Assembly: GCF_000243255.1 (NCBI RefSeq) | Contig: NZ_CM001436.1 | Location: forward strand, 842,077 to 906,076 | Length of the DNA stretch: 64,000 nt | Origin: Methanoplanus limicola DSM 2279 | Lineage (GTDB): Archaea; Halobacteriota; Methanomicrobia; Methanomicrobiales; Methanomicrobiaceae | Reading direction: 5' to 3' | Shown: positions 33,311-42,624 of the stretch, one piece after another | How positions within the stretch are numbered: position 1 is the stretch's first letter | How the letters are laid out: each line of letters begins with the position of its first letter | The notes under the pieces: generated by a model | What the model was told of the DNA's origin: nothing | Database searches by the model: none | Seen by the model: the letters and a program-made list of their open reading frames with translations, nothing else | Made by a program: the position numbers and the translations under genes

Positions 33311-36265
33311 TTAGGTACCGGAGGATTTAACCCTGTAATTCCCGGCAGGCACAGTAATCTCAAACCTGACACCTTCACCGGGAACACCGCACTCCCTAAG
33401 CGACATACCTGTCATGGATAAAACATTGTGGCTGAGGAATAGTCCATAGCCGGTATTTTTACCAAATCCCTTCAGCATAATCTTATCCTTATCAGCATAT
33501 AAGATACCACCACCATTATCCTCATAGATAATCTTTAAGAAACCATTCTCTTCTTCAGTGGTGAAACGGATTTCTGTCAGTTTTCCTCCGCCATGGCGCA
33601 GAGAGTTTTCAGCAAAATTGTAAAATACCTTTTTTAAGAGATTGTCAGCCAGAATTTCATAGCTCCCAACATCCACAAAGACCTCAGAATCATTTAAATC
33701 AAGCAGATATGAGACATCCCAGATGCATGAATCGAGATCCTGCCAGACAGGGGTTGTAATTCCAATCTCCTGATAATCTTTTGTAAATAAAAGCTGATGC
33801 TGAATTGTGTTCATCAGAATCTCAATCTTGCTCACCATCTCACTGACATCATCATCTCTTCCTGAAAACTCCCTTATAAGTTCAAGATAACCAAGAACAG
33901 CCGTTACCTGATTGAGCACATCATGTCTTGTTACATTGCTCAGGAGATTAAGCTTTGAATTTGCAATGGACAACTGCTCTTCAGCAAGTTTCCTCTGAGT
34001 AATATCTCTCTTCGTCTCACGCCGCCCAGCCCAGGTGCCGTCTTCATGATATACCGGCTGACAGTAATGTGATATCCATTTAAGCCCTCCGTCAGGGAGG
34101 ATAATCCTGAAATCAAAATGAGCCACATCCGTATTGTTCTCGTCAATGCCGGAATAATGATCAATCAGCATCTCAAGATCATCCGGATGGACAATATCAT
34201 TCATAATCGCCATAGGGTCAGCCATGAATTCTTCCGGTTTATACCCGGTAATTCTCTCACATGAAGGGGAGATATAGATGTAGCTGCTGTCAGGCCCAAC
34301 CCATGACTCCCAGTCATAGGTGTAATCTGCAAGCGTTCTCATCATCTCCTCATTCCCCCTGAGTGCCTCCTCCATTCTTGTACGTCTGCTTATATCCAGA
34401 ATTACACCAACAATCCCGGCTACAGAACCGTCAGGATTATGAAGTGCAGTCTTTGAGAACATCACATCAATGATCTCCCCCTCTGAATTATTGATCTTAT
34501 GCTCATACTGCTGAAGATGAGGGTTGTCAATGATCTCTTTATCTCTGACCGAATATAGGTCTGCAAGGTCATCATTGAAGAAATCATGGATATTCCTGCC
34601 TAAGATCTCCTCTTTTGAAAGACCTACAAGTTCTTCAAAGGCCTTATTGCAGTCATGATAAATGCCATTAATATCACGGTAAAATACAGGGGCCGGAATG
34701 GTATCCTTCAGGGCCTGAATGAAGTTGATTTCACGCTTAAGGTCCCTCTCAACATTTTTTCTCTGGCTTATATCAAGAATAACCCCTACGATTCCGTCAA
34801 CAGTGCCGTCTGCCCTTAACTTGGCAGTCTTGGAGAACATTACATCAAAAATCTCACCGTCTGAGTTATTTATCCTGTACTCATACTGCTGAAGATGAGG
34901 ATTATTTAAGATCTCACGGTCCCTTTCTGCATAGAAATCAGCAAAATCCTTATTGAAGAAATGGTGAATATCCTTTCCGATGATCTCATCACGCGAAAGT
35001 CCTACAAGTTCTTCAAAAGCCTTATTGCAGTCATGATAGATGCCGTATTCATCACGGAAGAAGAAAGGAGCCGGAATGGTATCTTTCAGGGCCTGAATGA
35101 AATTAATCTCTTCATTGATACTTTTTTCCATCTTCTTCCGGTCACTGATGTCAACTATAACGCCCACAATACCATCAACTGTCCCGTCAGCCCTGTAACG
35201 GGCAGTTTTTGAGAAGAGAACATCTAAAATTTCACCCATGGAGTTGTTTATCTGGTATTCATACTGCTGAAGATGCGGGCTGTCAATAATCTCCCGATCC
35301 ATCTTTGCATACCATTCAGCCAGGTCTTTATTGAAGAAATCATGAATATTTTTACCAACTATTTCACTGCGTGGAAGACCTACAAGTTCTTCAAAAGCCT
35401 TATTACAGTCATGGTAGACGCCATTCACATCACGGTAAAATACAGGTGCAGGAATTGTGTACATCAGTGCCTGGACATAATTGACCTTCTCCTGAAGCCA
35501 CTCCTCCATGAGTTTCTGATCAGTCATATCCCTTCCGACAGACTGGTATTCAGATATATTGCCTCTTTCATCAAATATCGCGGTGTCATTCCACTGCTGC
35601 CACCGTACCGAGCCGTCAGGAAGTATAATTCTGTGCTCTATGCTGTCAAAAGGATTTTCGGGCGTAAGGGATTTCAGGTGACTTCTGATTGCATTCTGCT
35701 CAGAATCAGGTATATTTGGAACAAATATTTCACCGACAATCTTTTGGCTGTCAAGCCCGTAATACCGGCAGAAAGCATCATTTACAAAGCCAATTGTCCC
35801 GTCCGGCAAAAACCTGCATATCAGTTCGGTCTGACTTTCAACAACAGCACGATATCTCTCTTCACTTTTTTTAAGTTCTATTTCAGCCTTTTTTCTCGAA
35901 TAAGCCTGAAAAATCATATTTTTCAGTTCTGCAAACTGTGCTGTAGGTTTGCCCCCTTTCTGAAGATAAAAATCAGCACCGTTATTTATTGCTTCAATGA
36001 GGACATCTTCACGCCCCCTTCCCGAAAATATGATAAACGGTGTAGGATCACCTCCGGCTTTCAGGGTTTTTAAAAATTCAATCCCGTCTATATGTGGCAT
36101 CTCATAATCAGAAAGAATTACATCAAAGCAGTCAGATTCAAGAATTTTTAAAGCCTCACTCACAGACGAAGCAGAAGTTACCCGGAATTCACCCTTCTTT
36201 TCCAGATATATTTTTGTTAGGTCAATGAGAGACTTTTCATCATCGACATGAAGTATTCGTATCAA
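33311..36265 (-). CDS. Receiver-PAS(x5)-histidine kinase hybrid with tandem PAS triplication
   Basis: The 984-residue protein starts with a receiver domain (about 1-120; acidic pocket D8/D9, phospho-acceptor D53 in LSDYEMPH). PAS 1 spans about 128-250. Three consecutive PAS-PAC units of 126 residues follow (about 255-632), all with the sequence PAPVFYRD or PAPFFFRD, then YHDCNKAFEELVGL and HHLQQYE-like PHLQQYE. A fifth PAS covers 640-760. The kinase core has RHDVLNQVTAV, N-box NFAENSLRHGG, G1 YEDNGGGI and GYGLFLSHNV. It is cytoplasmic. The start codon is TTG at 36265, five bases after GGTGATC; no ATG is available before the receiver fold. Confidence 0.92.
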   Translation of the reverse strand: MIRILHVDDEKSLIDLTKIYLEKKGEFRVTSASSVSEALKILESDCFDVILSDYEMPHIDGIEFLKTLKAGGDPTPFIIFSGRGREDVLIEAINNGADFYLQKGGKPTAQFAELKNMIFQAYSRKKAEIELKKSEERYRAVVESQTELICRFLPDGTIGFVNDAFCRYYGLDSQKIVGEIFVPNIPDSEQNAIRSHLKSLTPENPFDSIEHRIILPDGSVRWQQWNDTAIFDERGNISEYQSVGRDMTDQKLMEEWLQEKVNYVQALMYTIPAPVFYRDVNGVYHDCNKAFEELVGLPRSEIVGKNIHDFFNKDLAEWYAKMDREIIDSPHLQQYEYQINNSMGEILDVLFSKTARYRADGTVDGIVGVIVDISDRKKMEKSINEEINFIQALKDTIPAPFFFRDEYGIYHDCNKAFEELVGLSRDEIIGKDIHHFFNKDFADFYAERDREILNNPHLQQYEYRINNSDGEIFDVMFSKTAKLRADGTVDGIVGVILDISQRKNVERDLKREINFIQALKDTIPAPVFYRDINGIYHDCNKAFEELVGLSKEEILGRNIHDFFNDDLADLYSVRDKEIIDNPHLQQYEHKINNSEGEIIDVMFSKTALHNPDGSVAGIVGVILDISRRTRMEEALRGNEEMMRTLADYTYDWESWVGPDSSYIYISPSCERITGYKPEEFMADPMAIMNDIVHPDDLEMLIDHYSGIDENNTDVAHFDFRIILPDGGLKWISHYCQPVYHEDGTWAGRRETKRDITQRKLAEEQLSIANSKLNLLSNVTRHDVLNQVTAVLGYLELIREFSGRDDDVSEMVSKIEILMNTIQHQLLFTKDYQEIGITTPVWQDLDSCIWDVSYLLDLNDSEVFVDVGSYEILADNLLKKVFYNFAENSLRHGGGKLTEIRFTTEEENGFLKIIYEDNGGGILYADKDKIMLKGFGKNTGYGLFLSHNVLSMTGMSLRECGVPGEGVRFEITVPAGNYRVKSSGT

Positions 36266-36470
36266 CAGAGATCACCGGAAATATTTGCCGGAAATGATAA
36301 AAATTCAGTCTTAAATTACCTTCCCCGACAGGATAATTAATATTAAATTTTGCAACTATTTCAGTATTCTCTATTGCATTTCAACAGAAAAAATGCCAAT
36401 CAGATATATCCTGAATAAGGTTTCACAGTAAGCAAAGCAATGCCTGCACAGCAAAAAGAAGTAAAAATAA

Positions 36471-36650
36471 TTAATTCTGTTTAACAATCATATATCCGCC
36501 GGAGAGCAGAATAACTCCGAATATTATAGCTATAACTCCAAGGAATTTCTCAACAATAACTGTGATAACATCAATTGAAAAAGTCATACCAACACCAAGA
36601 ATAACAAGCATTATTCCAAGCAAAACCGAAATTGCACCTAACCAGTCCAT
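36471..36650 (-). CDS. Small two-helix membrane protein
   Basis: This 59-residue frame begins ATGGACTGG six bases after GAGGTG, a good ribosome site. It encodes MDWLGAISVLLGIMLVILGV, a short turn with TFSIDVITVIVEKF, then a second hydrophobic helix (LGVIAIIFGVILLSGGYMIV) and KQN. Two transmembrane segments with glycine-rich packing faces are clear. It resembles the many small hydrophobic proteins of methanogens, but I do not know the family. It lies alone between the receiver-kinase and the AI-2E transporter genes. Composition and site favour a real gene. Confidence 0.65.
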   Translation of the reverse strand: MDWLGAISVLLGIMLVILGVGMTFSIDVITVIVEKFLGVIAIIFGVILLSGGYMIVKQN

Positions 36651-36822
36651 TTTAACACCTCATAATACAGCATAGCAAAAAACGGGAAAGTAAAATTATC
36701 AACCTTTAATCCCGGAAATTCTGCTATACTCAGTTATATACAATAGAGACAACAATCAGATATTAACTTTGTCAATTAATTATCCTAAATAACTTTTCAT
36801 AGAAATAAATCACATCCTGTAA

Positions 36823-37860
36823 TCATAGAGCAGAACTCACATCCTGTTTATCCCCGAATTTATGGAGAAGAATCCTGTAGCACCCAATCAGGAGTGCAAT
36901 AAATATAGGCCCCATTATAAAACCCAGAATGCCCATTGCGGCAATACCTCCAAAAAATGCAATAAACATAATTACAGAATTTATACTCGTCCTTTTTCCC
37001 ATAAGAACCGGTCTCATCCACCAGTCGGGAATAGCACATAAAAGGGGCCAGGCAACTACAATAATAATTGCCAGACCATACCAGTCAGATACCGAAACTG
37101 CGTACAGAACAAGGAAGGCAATGAGTATAACAGGGCCAAAAATCGGAATTAAAGCCAGAATTCCGGATATTACCGCATAAAACATAATATGCTCATACCC
37201 CAGAATATAAAATACCGGAAATGCGATGAAAAATACCGCCAGTCCAACTGCAATATGGACATTGAAGAGTGCATAGAGCATGTCCACAACCGAATCACGC
37301 ATGATTGAAATCGTGCTGAGGCTCTCTTCCGGTAAAATGCCCTCAATCTCGGCATAAATCTTCTCACCGAATAAAAGGAAGAGAAATATCGAGAGAAACA
37401 GTATCATTACCTTTATCAGAACCATTGGCGCCATTACAAGGAGACTTATCAGATAATTTCTCATATCATCAAGCGAAGACCGGAAGAAATCCGAGATCCA
37501 TGGGAGCGGATTGACCTTTTCACCAAAACCCGAAACCCCTGAGAACAGCTCATTATTGAGCCACCAGAGAATGGAATTTATAAGGTACATCAGATAGTCT
37601 ATATTATCATATAGTACGATGGCTGCGACATACACCGCAACAACAATCCCCACAGCGACAGCAGTAGTCAGAATTGCAGACGAAAACCCGCCTCTCATAT
37701 ACCGGCAGAGATACCTGTGTGCCGGAAGGAGAAATACCGAAAATGAACCGGCTATGATGATTACACCGGCAAAATCCCAGAATGCCAGGATTGCAGCAAT
37801 TATGATAATCCCGATTATCACATATGTCAATCTGTCCCCACTGCTAATATCTCCGGGCAT
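36823..37860 (-). CDS. AI-2E/PerM family membrane transporter
   Basis: The 345-residue protein has seven to eight membrane helices in the AI-2E exporter pattern: an N-terminal pair (IIAAILAFWDFAGVIIIAGSFSVFLLPAHRYL), a soluble stretch around residues 95-140, and a C-terminal group with GILALIPIFGPVILIAFLVLYA and GKRTSINSVIMFIAFFGGIAAMGILGFIMGPI. Those GP-rich loops are family markers. Members export small signals or act as Na+/H+ antiporters; the substrate here is unknown. Single gene on its strand. Confidence 0.85.
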   Translation of the reverse strand: MPGDISSGDRLTYVIIGIIIIAAILAFWDFAGVIIIAGSFSVFLLPAHRYLCRYMRGGFSSAILTTAVAVGIVVAVYVAAIVLYDNIDYLMYLINSILWWLNNELFSGVSGFGEKVNPLPWISDFFRSSLDDMRNYLISLLVMAPMVLIKVMILFLSIFLFLLFGEKIYAEIEGILPEESLSTISIMRDSVVDMLYALFNVHIAVGLAVFFIAFPVFYILGYEHIMFYAVISGILALIPIFGPVILIAFLVLYAVSVSDWYGLAIIIVVAWPLLCAIPDWWMRPVLMGKRTSINSVIMFIAFFGGIAAMGILGFIMGPIFIALLIGCYRILLHKFGDKQDVSSAL

Positions 37861-37946
37861 AACAGAGATAATGGTTTTACTTTGATAAATATCTTTTTTG
37901 CCGAGAAGTTATCCGCGAATAAAAACTACAAAATCTATATTATTTG

Positions 37947-38013
37947 TCATTATCATCATCATTATTTAAAAAAATCAATATTATCATCATTATCATCATT
38001 ATTTAAAAAATAT
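37947..38013. repeat. Short imperfect ATCATC/ATTATC repeat
   Basis: Two units of about 27-35 bp, each made of TCATTATCATCATCATTATTTAAAAAA-like sequence, lie in tandem upstream of the AI-2E gene and beyond the 3' end of the aminotransferase gene. The repeat consists of simple trinucleotide runs with a TTTAAAAAA tail, and may be unstable in length. Confidence 0.7.
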
Positions 38014-38035
38014 TCATACAAAATAATTGTGAAGC

Positions 38036-39217
38036 TCAGACACCAAGGGACCTCAGTGCAGCATCAAGTCTCTCCATCCCTGTCTTTATCATCTCCTCAT
38101 CTGCATTTGAGAAGTTGAACCTGATATTATCAAGCCCTCCGGAACCGGCATAAAAAGGCACTCCCGGAAGAACGGCCACATTTTCTGCAAGTGCCCTCTC
38201 AAAAAGAGTGAGTGATGAAATCCCTGCCGGAAGTCCGGCGAGCATAAACATCCCGCCTTCAGGATTTGTATGAGTCAGGCGATCCATGAAGAGATCGTCC
38301 ATAATGTCCAGCATTACCCGGCATCTTGCAGAATAGACAGATGTAATTTTTCTGATATGGGAGTCAAGGTCATTGTCCCAAAGATACCTTGCCATAATCT
38401 TCTGGCAGAGGAAGTTGGAATGGAGATCTGCTGCCTGCTTCGCACTGTCAAACTGACTAATTATCTCTGCCGGAGCATATATCCAGCCAATTCTCATCCC
38501 CGGAGCTATGATCTTTGAGAATGAACCGCTCATGATTCCGTTTTCACCGGCAAATGCCTTTACAGGAATTCTTGGCTTTCTGTCAAAGGCAAGTTCGCCA
38601 AAGGCATCGTCCTCATAAAATACGGTTGAAGAACCTTCAAGAATCTCACCGATTTTCTTTCTGGTTTCCTGTGAATATGTTCTCCCTGAAGGGTTCTGAA
38701 AGTTTGGAATACCATAGAAGAATGCAGGATTTTTCTTACAGACAAGATCTTCAAACTCCACTGTATCAATTCCGTCATCAGACAATCCGACCGTTGCAAA
38801 TTCAGGCTCGTACAATGAGAAAGCCTCAATCGCCCCAAGATATCCGGGCCTTTCCATACCAATGCAGTCGCCGGGATCGGTGAATATCTTGGCAACAAGA
38901 TCAAGGCACTGCTGTGAACCATTGACAATTCTTATCTCATCAGAACCTGCATTCAGGCCAAGCCTTTTGTTGTACCGGTCTGCAATATACTCACGGAGGG
39001 GCAGGTATCCGTCAGTGGTTGTGTACTGGAGTGCCTCAGAACCTTCATCTTCAAATACAGAAACTGCTGCTGATTTTAAGCCCTCAACATCCAAAAGATC
39101 TGCCGACGGAAGACCGCCGGCAAAAGAGATCACACCCGGTTTTGAGGAGAGTGAGAATAGTCTTTCAATAAAAGATTCGGGCATATTTGACATTCTTGCG
39201 GCAAACTGGTAATTCAT
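38036..39217 (-). CDS. PLP-dependent aminotransferase (class I, LysN/2-aminoadipate type)
   Basis: The 393-residue fold-type I enzyme shows ISFAGGLPSADLLDVE at its start, YGIPNFQNPSGRTYSQETRKKI for the substrate loop, and SGSFSKIIAPGMRIGWI with the PLP-binding lysine (SFSK). The C-terminal RFNFSN arginine region binds the carboxylate. The sequence is closest in style to 2-aminoadipate and valine-pyruvate transaminases (MocR-like catalytic domain without the HTH). Cytoplasmic. It is divergent from a second aminotransferase gene (39343), with about 125 bp between them. Substrate is not determined. Confidence 0.88.
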   Translation of the reverse strand: MNYQFAARMSNMPESFIERLFSLSSKPGVISFAGGLPSADLLDVEGLKSAAVSVFEDEGSEALQYTTTDGYLPLREYIADRYNKRLGLNAGSDEIRIVNGSQQCLDLVAKIFTDPGDCIGMERPGYLGAIEAFSLYEPEFATVGLSDDGIDTVEFEDLVCKKNPAFFYGIPNFQNPSGRTYSQETRKKIGEILEGSSTVFYEDDAFGELAFDRKPRIPVKAFAGENGIMSGSFSKIIAPGMRIGWIYAPAEIISQFDSAKQAADLHSNFLCQKIMARYLWDNDLDSHIRKITSVYSARCRVMLDIMDDLFMDRLTHTNPEGGMFMLAGLPAGISSLTLFERALAENVAVLPGVPFYAGSGGLDNIRFNFSNADEEMIKTGMERLDAALRSLGV

Positions 39218-39342
39218 CAGGGTAATATTTGCGGTTCAGGACAATATATTTTACACCCGAAAATTTATTAGGATTGCAAAATAATCAATCCGGAAGTACT
39301 TCCGGCAGACTATATGAAAGATAAAACAGATATTCATAACAG

Positions 39343-40482
39343 ATGAAAATTGATGAATTCAGACTTGAGAGATTTCTCGCGGAATATGAATTCAGTGCAC
39401 CGCATCTTCTGTGCACCTCAGACTGTCAGTCGGTTTCAGTCAGTGATCTTCTCGGCATGACAGAATATTCGCTCTCAGACCTTGGAAAACTTCACCTCGG
39501 ATATACGGAATCAAAAGGGTCACCCCTGCTGCGTGAAAAGATCTCAGAATTATACACAGATATCAGTCCGGACGAAATCGTAGTATTTGCAGGCGCTGAA
39601 GAGGCGATATTTGTCTTTATGAATGTATTTCTCAGCACCGGCGATCATGTCATTGTCCAGTATCCGGCATACCAGTCATTATATCAGATAGCAGAGGCAG
39701 CCGGGTGCAGTGTCAGCAGATGGATGATGAAGGAAGAAGACGGCTGGAAACCTGATATTGAAGAACTAAAGAATATGATTCAGGGCAATACAGGAGCTAT
39801 TGTCATAAACACACCGCACAACCCGACCGGTTATCATTTTACAGAGGCAGAATTTAAAGAGATCAGGGAAATTGCAGCAGAAAAAGGGATAACCATTCTC
39901 TCAGATGAGGTCTACAGGGGGCTTGAATACGACAGAAGTGACAGACTTCCGGCTATGGCAGAGATATACGGGAAAGGTGTCTCCATTGGAGTCATGTCAA
40001 AGGCTTTCGGCCTTGCCGGTCTCAGAATCGGGTGGCTAATATCAAAAGACAGAGAACTCTTAAAGAAGATAATGGGCTTTAAGGACTATACAACAATATG
40101 CTCATCAGCACCCAGTGAATTCCTCTCCACCGCAGCCCTGACTGTATCGGAGGAAATCTTCCGGAAAAATGTTGCCATAATACAGGAAAACCTCCCATAT
40201 CTGGACCGTTTTTTTGAAAAACAGAGGGATACCTTCTCGTGGGTAAAGCCGGGAGCAGGGCCGATTGCATTTCCCTGCATCCTTACCGGAGAAGACAGCA
40301 TGGAATTTGCAGTGAGAACCATAGATAATTCAGGAGTCCTGCTTCTGCCTTCTGAGATCTACGATTTTGGCACCCGGAATATCAGGATCGGATTCGGACG
40401 GGAGGATATGAAAATTTCGCTTGAAAAATTTGAGGATTTTCTGGAGGGCAGATATACTCACTCATTTCAAAACGGGAATTAA
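39343..40482 (+). CDS. PLP-dependent aminotransferase class I/II
   Basis: The 379-residue enzyme has the aspartate-aminotransferase fold: LHLGYTESKGSPLLREKISELY near the N-terminus, VINTPHNPTGYHFTEAEFKEI for the NPxG loop, ILSDEVYRGLEY for the cofactor aspartate, and GVMSKAFGLAGLRIGWLIS with the Schiff-base lysine. The conserved arginine is in NIRIGFGRE. Catalyses amino-group transfer in the cytoplasm; substrate unknown. It faces the aminotransferase at 38036-39217 across a divergent promoter region and ends at a strong hairpin shared with the convergent membrane-protein gene. Confidence 0.87.
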   Translation: MKIDEFRLERFLAEYEFSAPHLLCTSDCQSVSVSDLLGMTEYSLSDLGKLHLGYTESKGSPLLREKISELYTDISPDEIVVFAGAEEAIFVFMNVFLSTGDHVIVQYPAYQSLYQIAEAAGCSVSRWMMKEEDGWKPDIEELKNMIQGNTGAIVINTPHNPTGYHFTEAEFKEIREIAAEKGITILSDEVYRGLEYDRSDRLPAMAEIYGKGVSIGVMSKAFGLAGLRIGWLISKDRELLKKIMGFKDYTTICSSAPSEFLSTAALTVSEEIFRKNVAIIQENLPYLDRFFEKQRDTFSWVKPGAGPIAFPCILTGEDSMEFAVRTIDNSGVLLLPSEIYDFGTRNIRIGFGREDMKISLEKFEDFLEGRYTHSFQNGN

Positions 40483-40561
40483 GGTAGAGGGCTATTGTAA
40501 AGTAAAGGCATTTATATAATAATGGGAAGACCTCCGTCTTTAACAGACAGAAAAAACCCCT

Positions 40562-40579
40562 GCCGGAAAAATTTCCGGC
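40562..40579. terminator. Hairpin between convergent genes
   Basis: GCCGGAAA (40562-40569) and TTTCCGGC (40572-40579) form a perfect 8-bp stem around AA. Its last base is the end of the stop codon of the TRIC-like gene (minus) and it lies 80 bp after the aminotransferase stop (plus). A T-run follows on the plus strand (ATTTTTC). Confidence 0.5.
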
Positions 40580-41223
40580 TATTTTTCACACTCTTCTGAT
40601 GCAACACGAAGAAATCCGGGATAGCAGAGATTCCACCGTATTGCAGCAAATCTGATGACAATTACAGTCAGGGTTCCGATAATTGTATTTAATGCAAATG
40701 TCTCAGGGGTATATGTCATAAGCAGTACATAGATGATACCTCCTGCAAAAATCGGTGTTGCGTACAATTCAGGCCTTAAAATCAGATTTTTCCGGTCAGT
40801 AAGGATATCTCTGACAATACCACCCGTAATTCCGGTCAGGATACCCATAATGACAGCGATAGTAGGGCCGTACCCGAGAAGAAGGGTTTTATCTATCGCC
40901 TGGATATTGAATACCGCAATTCCGACTGCATCAAGATGAAGAAGCGGTTTATGCGTCCTCCATAAGAGATCTTTCAGGAAGAAGGCCACAACTGCTGCAA
41001 AAACTGCAATCCAGACATAAATTACATTATCAAGCCAGAAAACCGGTGCATCAATAATAATATCCCTGAGTGTTCCGCCGCCAAGTGCTGTAATCACGCC
41101 GACTACAACAACCCCAAAAATATCCATTCCCCTTTTCGAACCGGCTAATACGCCGGTAATTGCAAAAACAGCAATCCCTGCGACATTCAGAATAATATTG
41201 GATGTTATGTAATCAAATGCCAT
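40579..41223 (-). CDS. UPF0126/TRIC-family membrane protein
   Basis: The 214-residue protein has six to seven membrane helices arranged as two repeats of the UPF0126 (glycine transporter/TRIC) domain. Each repeat has a glycine-rich motif: VVVGVITALGGGTLRDIIID in the first and IMGILTGITGGIVRDILTDR in the second. These GGGxxRD motifs are the family hallmark. Members are trimeric cation channels or glycine-related carriers in the cytoplasmic membrane. The gene stands alone and ends at the hairpin at 40562-40579. Confidence 0.88.
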   Translation of the reverse strand: MAFDYITSNIILNVAGIAVFAITGVLAGSKRGMDIFGVVVVGVITALGGGTLRDIIIDAPVFWLDNVIYVWIAVFAAVVAFFLKDLLWRTHKPLLHLDAVGIAVFNIQAIDKTLLLGYGPTIAVIMGILTGITGGIVRDILTDRKNLILRPELYATPIFAGGIIYVLLMTYTPETFALNTIIGTLTVIVIRFAAIRWNLCYPGFLRVASEECEK

Positions 41224-41326
41224 TTGTTAATGCACCATATATGATATTTCAGAAACCGCCGGAAGTTCCCACCAATATATAAAATCGGAATATATCCCTC
41301 ATTTATCATTAAGACATATAACTGCA

Positions 41327-42271
41327 TCACAGAAAATTTTTCCTCCACATGAATATTACAAGAAGAGAAGATAAAAGGAAAGAGAGGAGGAGGAGTATGG
41401 GAAAAGCAGCAGGATAATCTGACATCGGCAGAGGAACATTCATTCCGAAGAGACTTGCAATGATATTTGGAATTGCGATAACAATTGTAACTGATGCCAG
41501 CAGCTTCATCACCTGGTTCATATTATTGTTAATTACAGACGCAAACGCATCCATCATCCCGGAGAGAATGCTGGAGTAGATATTTGCCATCTCAATAGCC
41601 TGCGTGTTCTCTATGATAACATCCTCCAAAAGATCTGTATCCTCCTCATACATTCTAAGCGGCCTGAATTTCAGTATTTTCTCGAGGACGCCCTCATTTC
41701 CCTTCAGCGATGTGGAGAAGAATACAAGACTCTTCTCAATATTTAAGAGCTGAATAAGCTCCCTGTTTTTCATAGACTTCTGTAGATTAATCTCAATTGC
41801 CCCGGATTTCCGGTCAAGAATTCTCAGGTAACGTAAGTACATAAGGGAGTTTTTATACAGAACTAAAAAGAGCAGCCTTGTCCTTTTAAATGTGCTGAAT
41901 TTCAGGAATTCATCATTTAAGTACCCGGAGATAAGAGGATTTTCCCTCAGACAGACAGTAACAAGGTACTTTTCGGTGATCATTATACCAAGCGGCAGAG
42001 TGCTGTATTCATATGGTGTAGTCTCCGAAGTCTCCTCAGGGATATCCACCACGATCAGCGTAACTTCTCCCTCAAATTCAAGGCGGCTTCTCTCCTCCTC
42101 ATCAAGTGCCGCGTAGAGATATTCTTCAGGAATACCTGTAATTTCTGAGACAGAGGAAATCTCATCTGAGGATGGTCCGGTGAGATGAATCCAGCAGTCT
42201 TCCTCAATATCCGTTATCCTCTCCTGTATAACAGACTCTCCCGATTTTCTGGTTTTAATAATTTCAATCAT
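41327..42271 (-). CDS. CorA-family divalent cation transporter
   Basis: The 314-residue protein has a large cytoplasmic N-terminal domain and two C-terminal membrane helices joined by the selectivity loop GMN: IIASLFGMNVPLPMSDYPAAF (GMN at about 274-276). The preceding long helix includes NQVMKLLASVTIVIAIPNIIAS, and the protein ends with a basic tail. This is the CorA type that forms pentameric Mg2+ or Co2+ channels. The ion cannot be fixed from sequence. It is a single gene with a normal ATG. Confidence 0.93.
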   Translation of the reverse strand: MIEIIKTRKSGESVIQERITDIEEDCWIHLTGPSSDEISSVSEITGIPEEYLYAALDEEERSRLEFEGEVTLIVVDIPEETSETTPYEYSTLPLGIMITEKYLVTVCLRENPLISGYLNDEFLKFSTFKRTRLLFLVLYKNSLMYLRYLRILDRKSGAIEINLQKSMKNRELIQLLNIEKSLVFFSTSLKGNEGVLEKILKFRPLRMYEEDTDLLEDVIIENTQAIEMANIYSSILSGMMDAFASVINNNMNQVMKLLASVTIVIAIPNIIASLFGMNVPLPMSDYPAAFPILLLLSFLLSSLLVIFMWRKNFL

Positions 42272-42624
42272 ACTTCTCTTCCGGAAACATTACAGCATTC
42301 AGCCAGAACATAAAGGCATCCCAGGTTCAGATATAAGGGATCAGATTTTGCAGATTCCATAACAAAGGCAGCACAAATCCCTTTCATTCCTAATATCTGA
42401 TATACCAGGTATATAAATAACTAATCTGTACTGATTATGGATTAAATATCGAAGATATTAAAACCTGTAAAACATATACTGAAAATACAGTAACATTACC
42501 AGTGACAGCACACCCGGAAAAATAAGCAGCCGGAAGAGTGAAGAGATCAATAATACAGTAAGGCATAGAGTTATAATAACAAGAACAGATATAACCGATT
42601 AAAACAATATTATAATAACTGGAG
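42272..42624. other. Divergent intergenic region corA / aIF-1A
   Basis: The 353 bp are AT-rich. A TATA box (GTATATAAATAAC, about 42409-42421) lies far upstream of the aIF-1A start and would give either a long leader or a separate short RNA. A nearer TATA-like GATATAACC (about 42588-42596) lies 30 bp before 42625 and would give an almost leaderless mRNA. I see no coding frame. Confidence 0.45.

Noticed and set aside
35273-36073. 266-codon plus-strand frame opposite the receiver-PAS-kinase
   Set aside because: Shadow of the PAS region; the sequence has no recognisable motif and repeats with the PAS units.
37947-38013. CRISPR-like array
   Set aside because: Only two units, made of trinucleotide simple sequence with no unique spacers.
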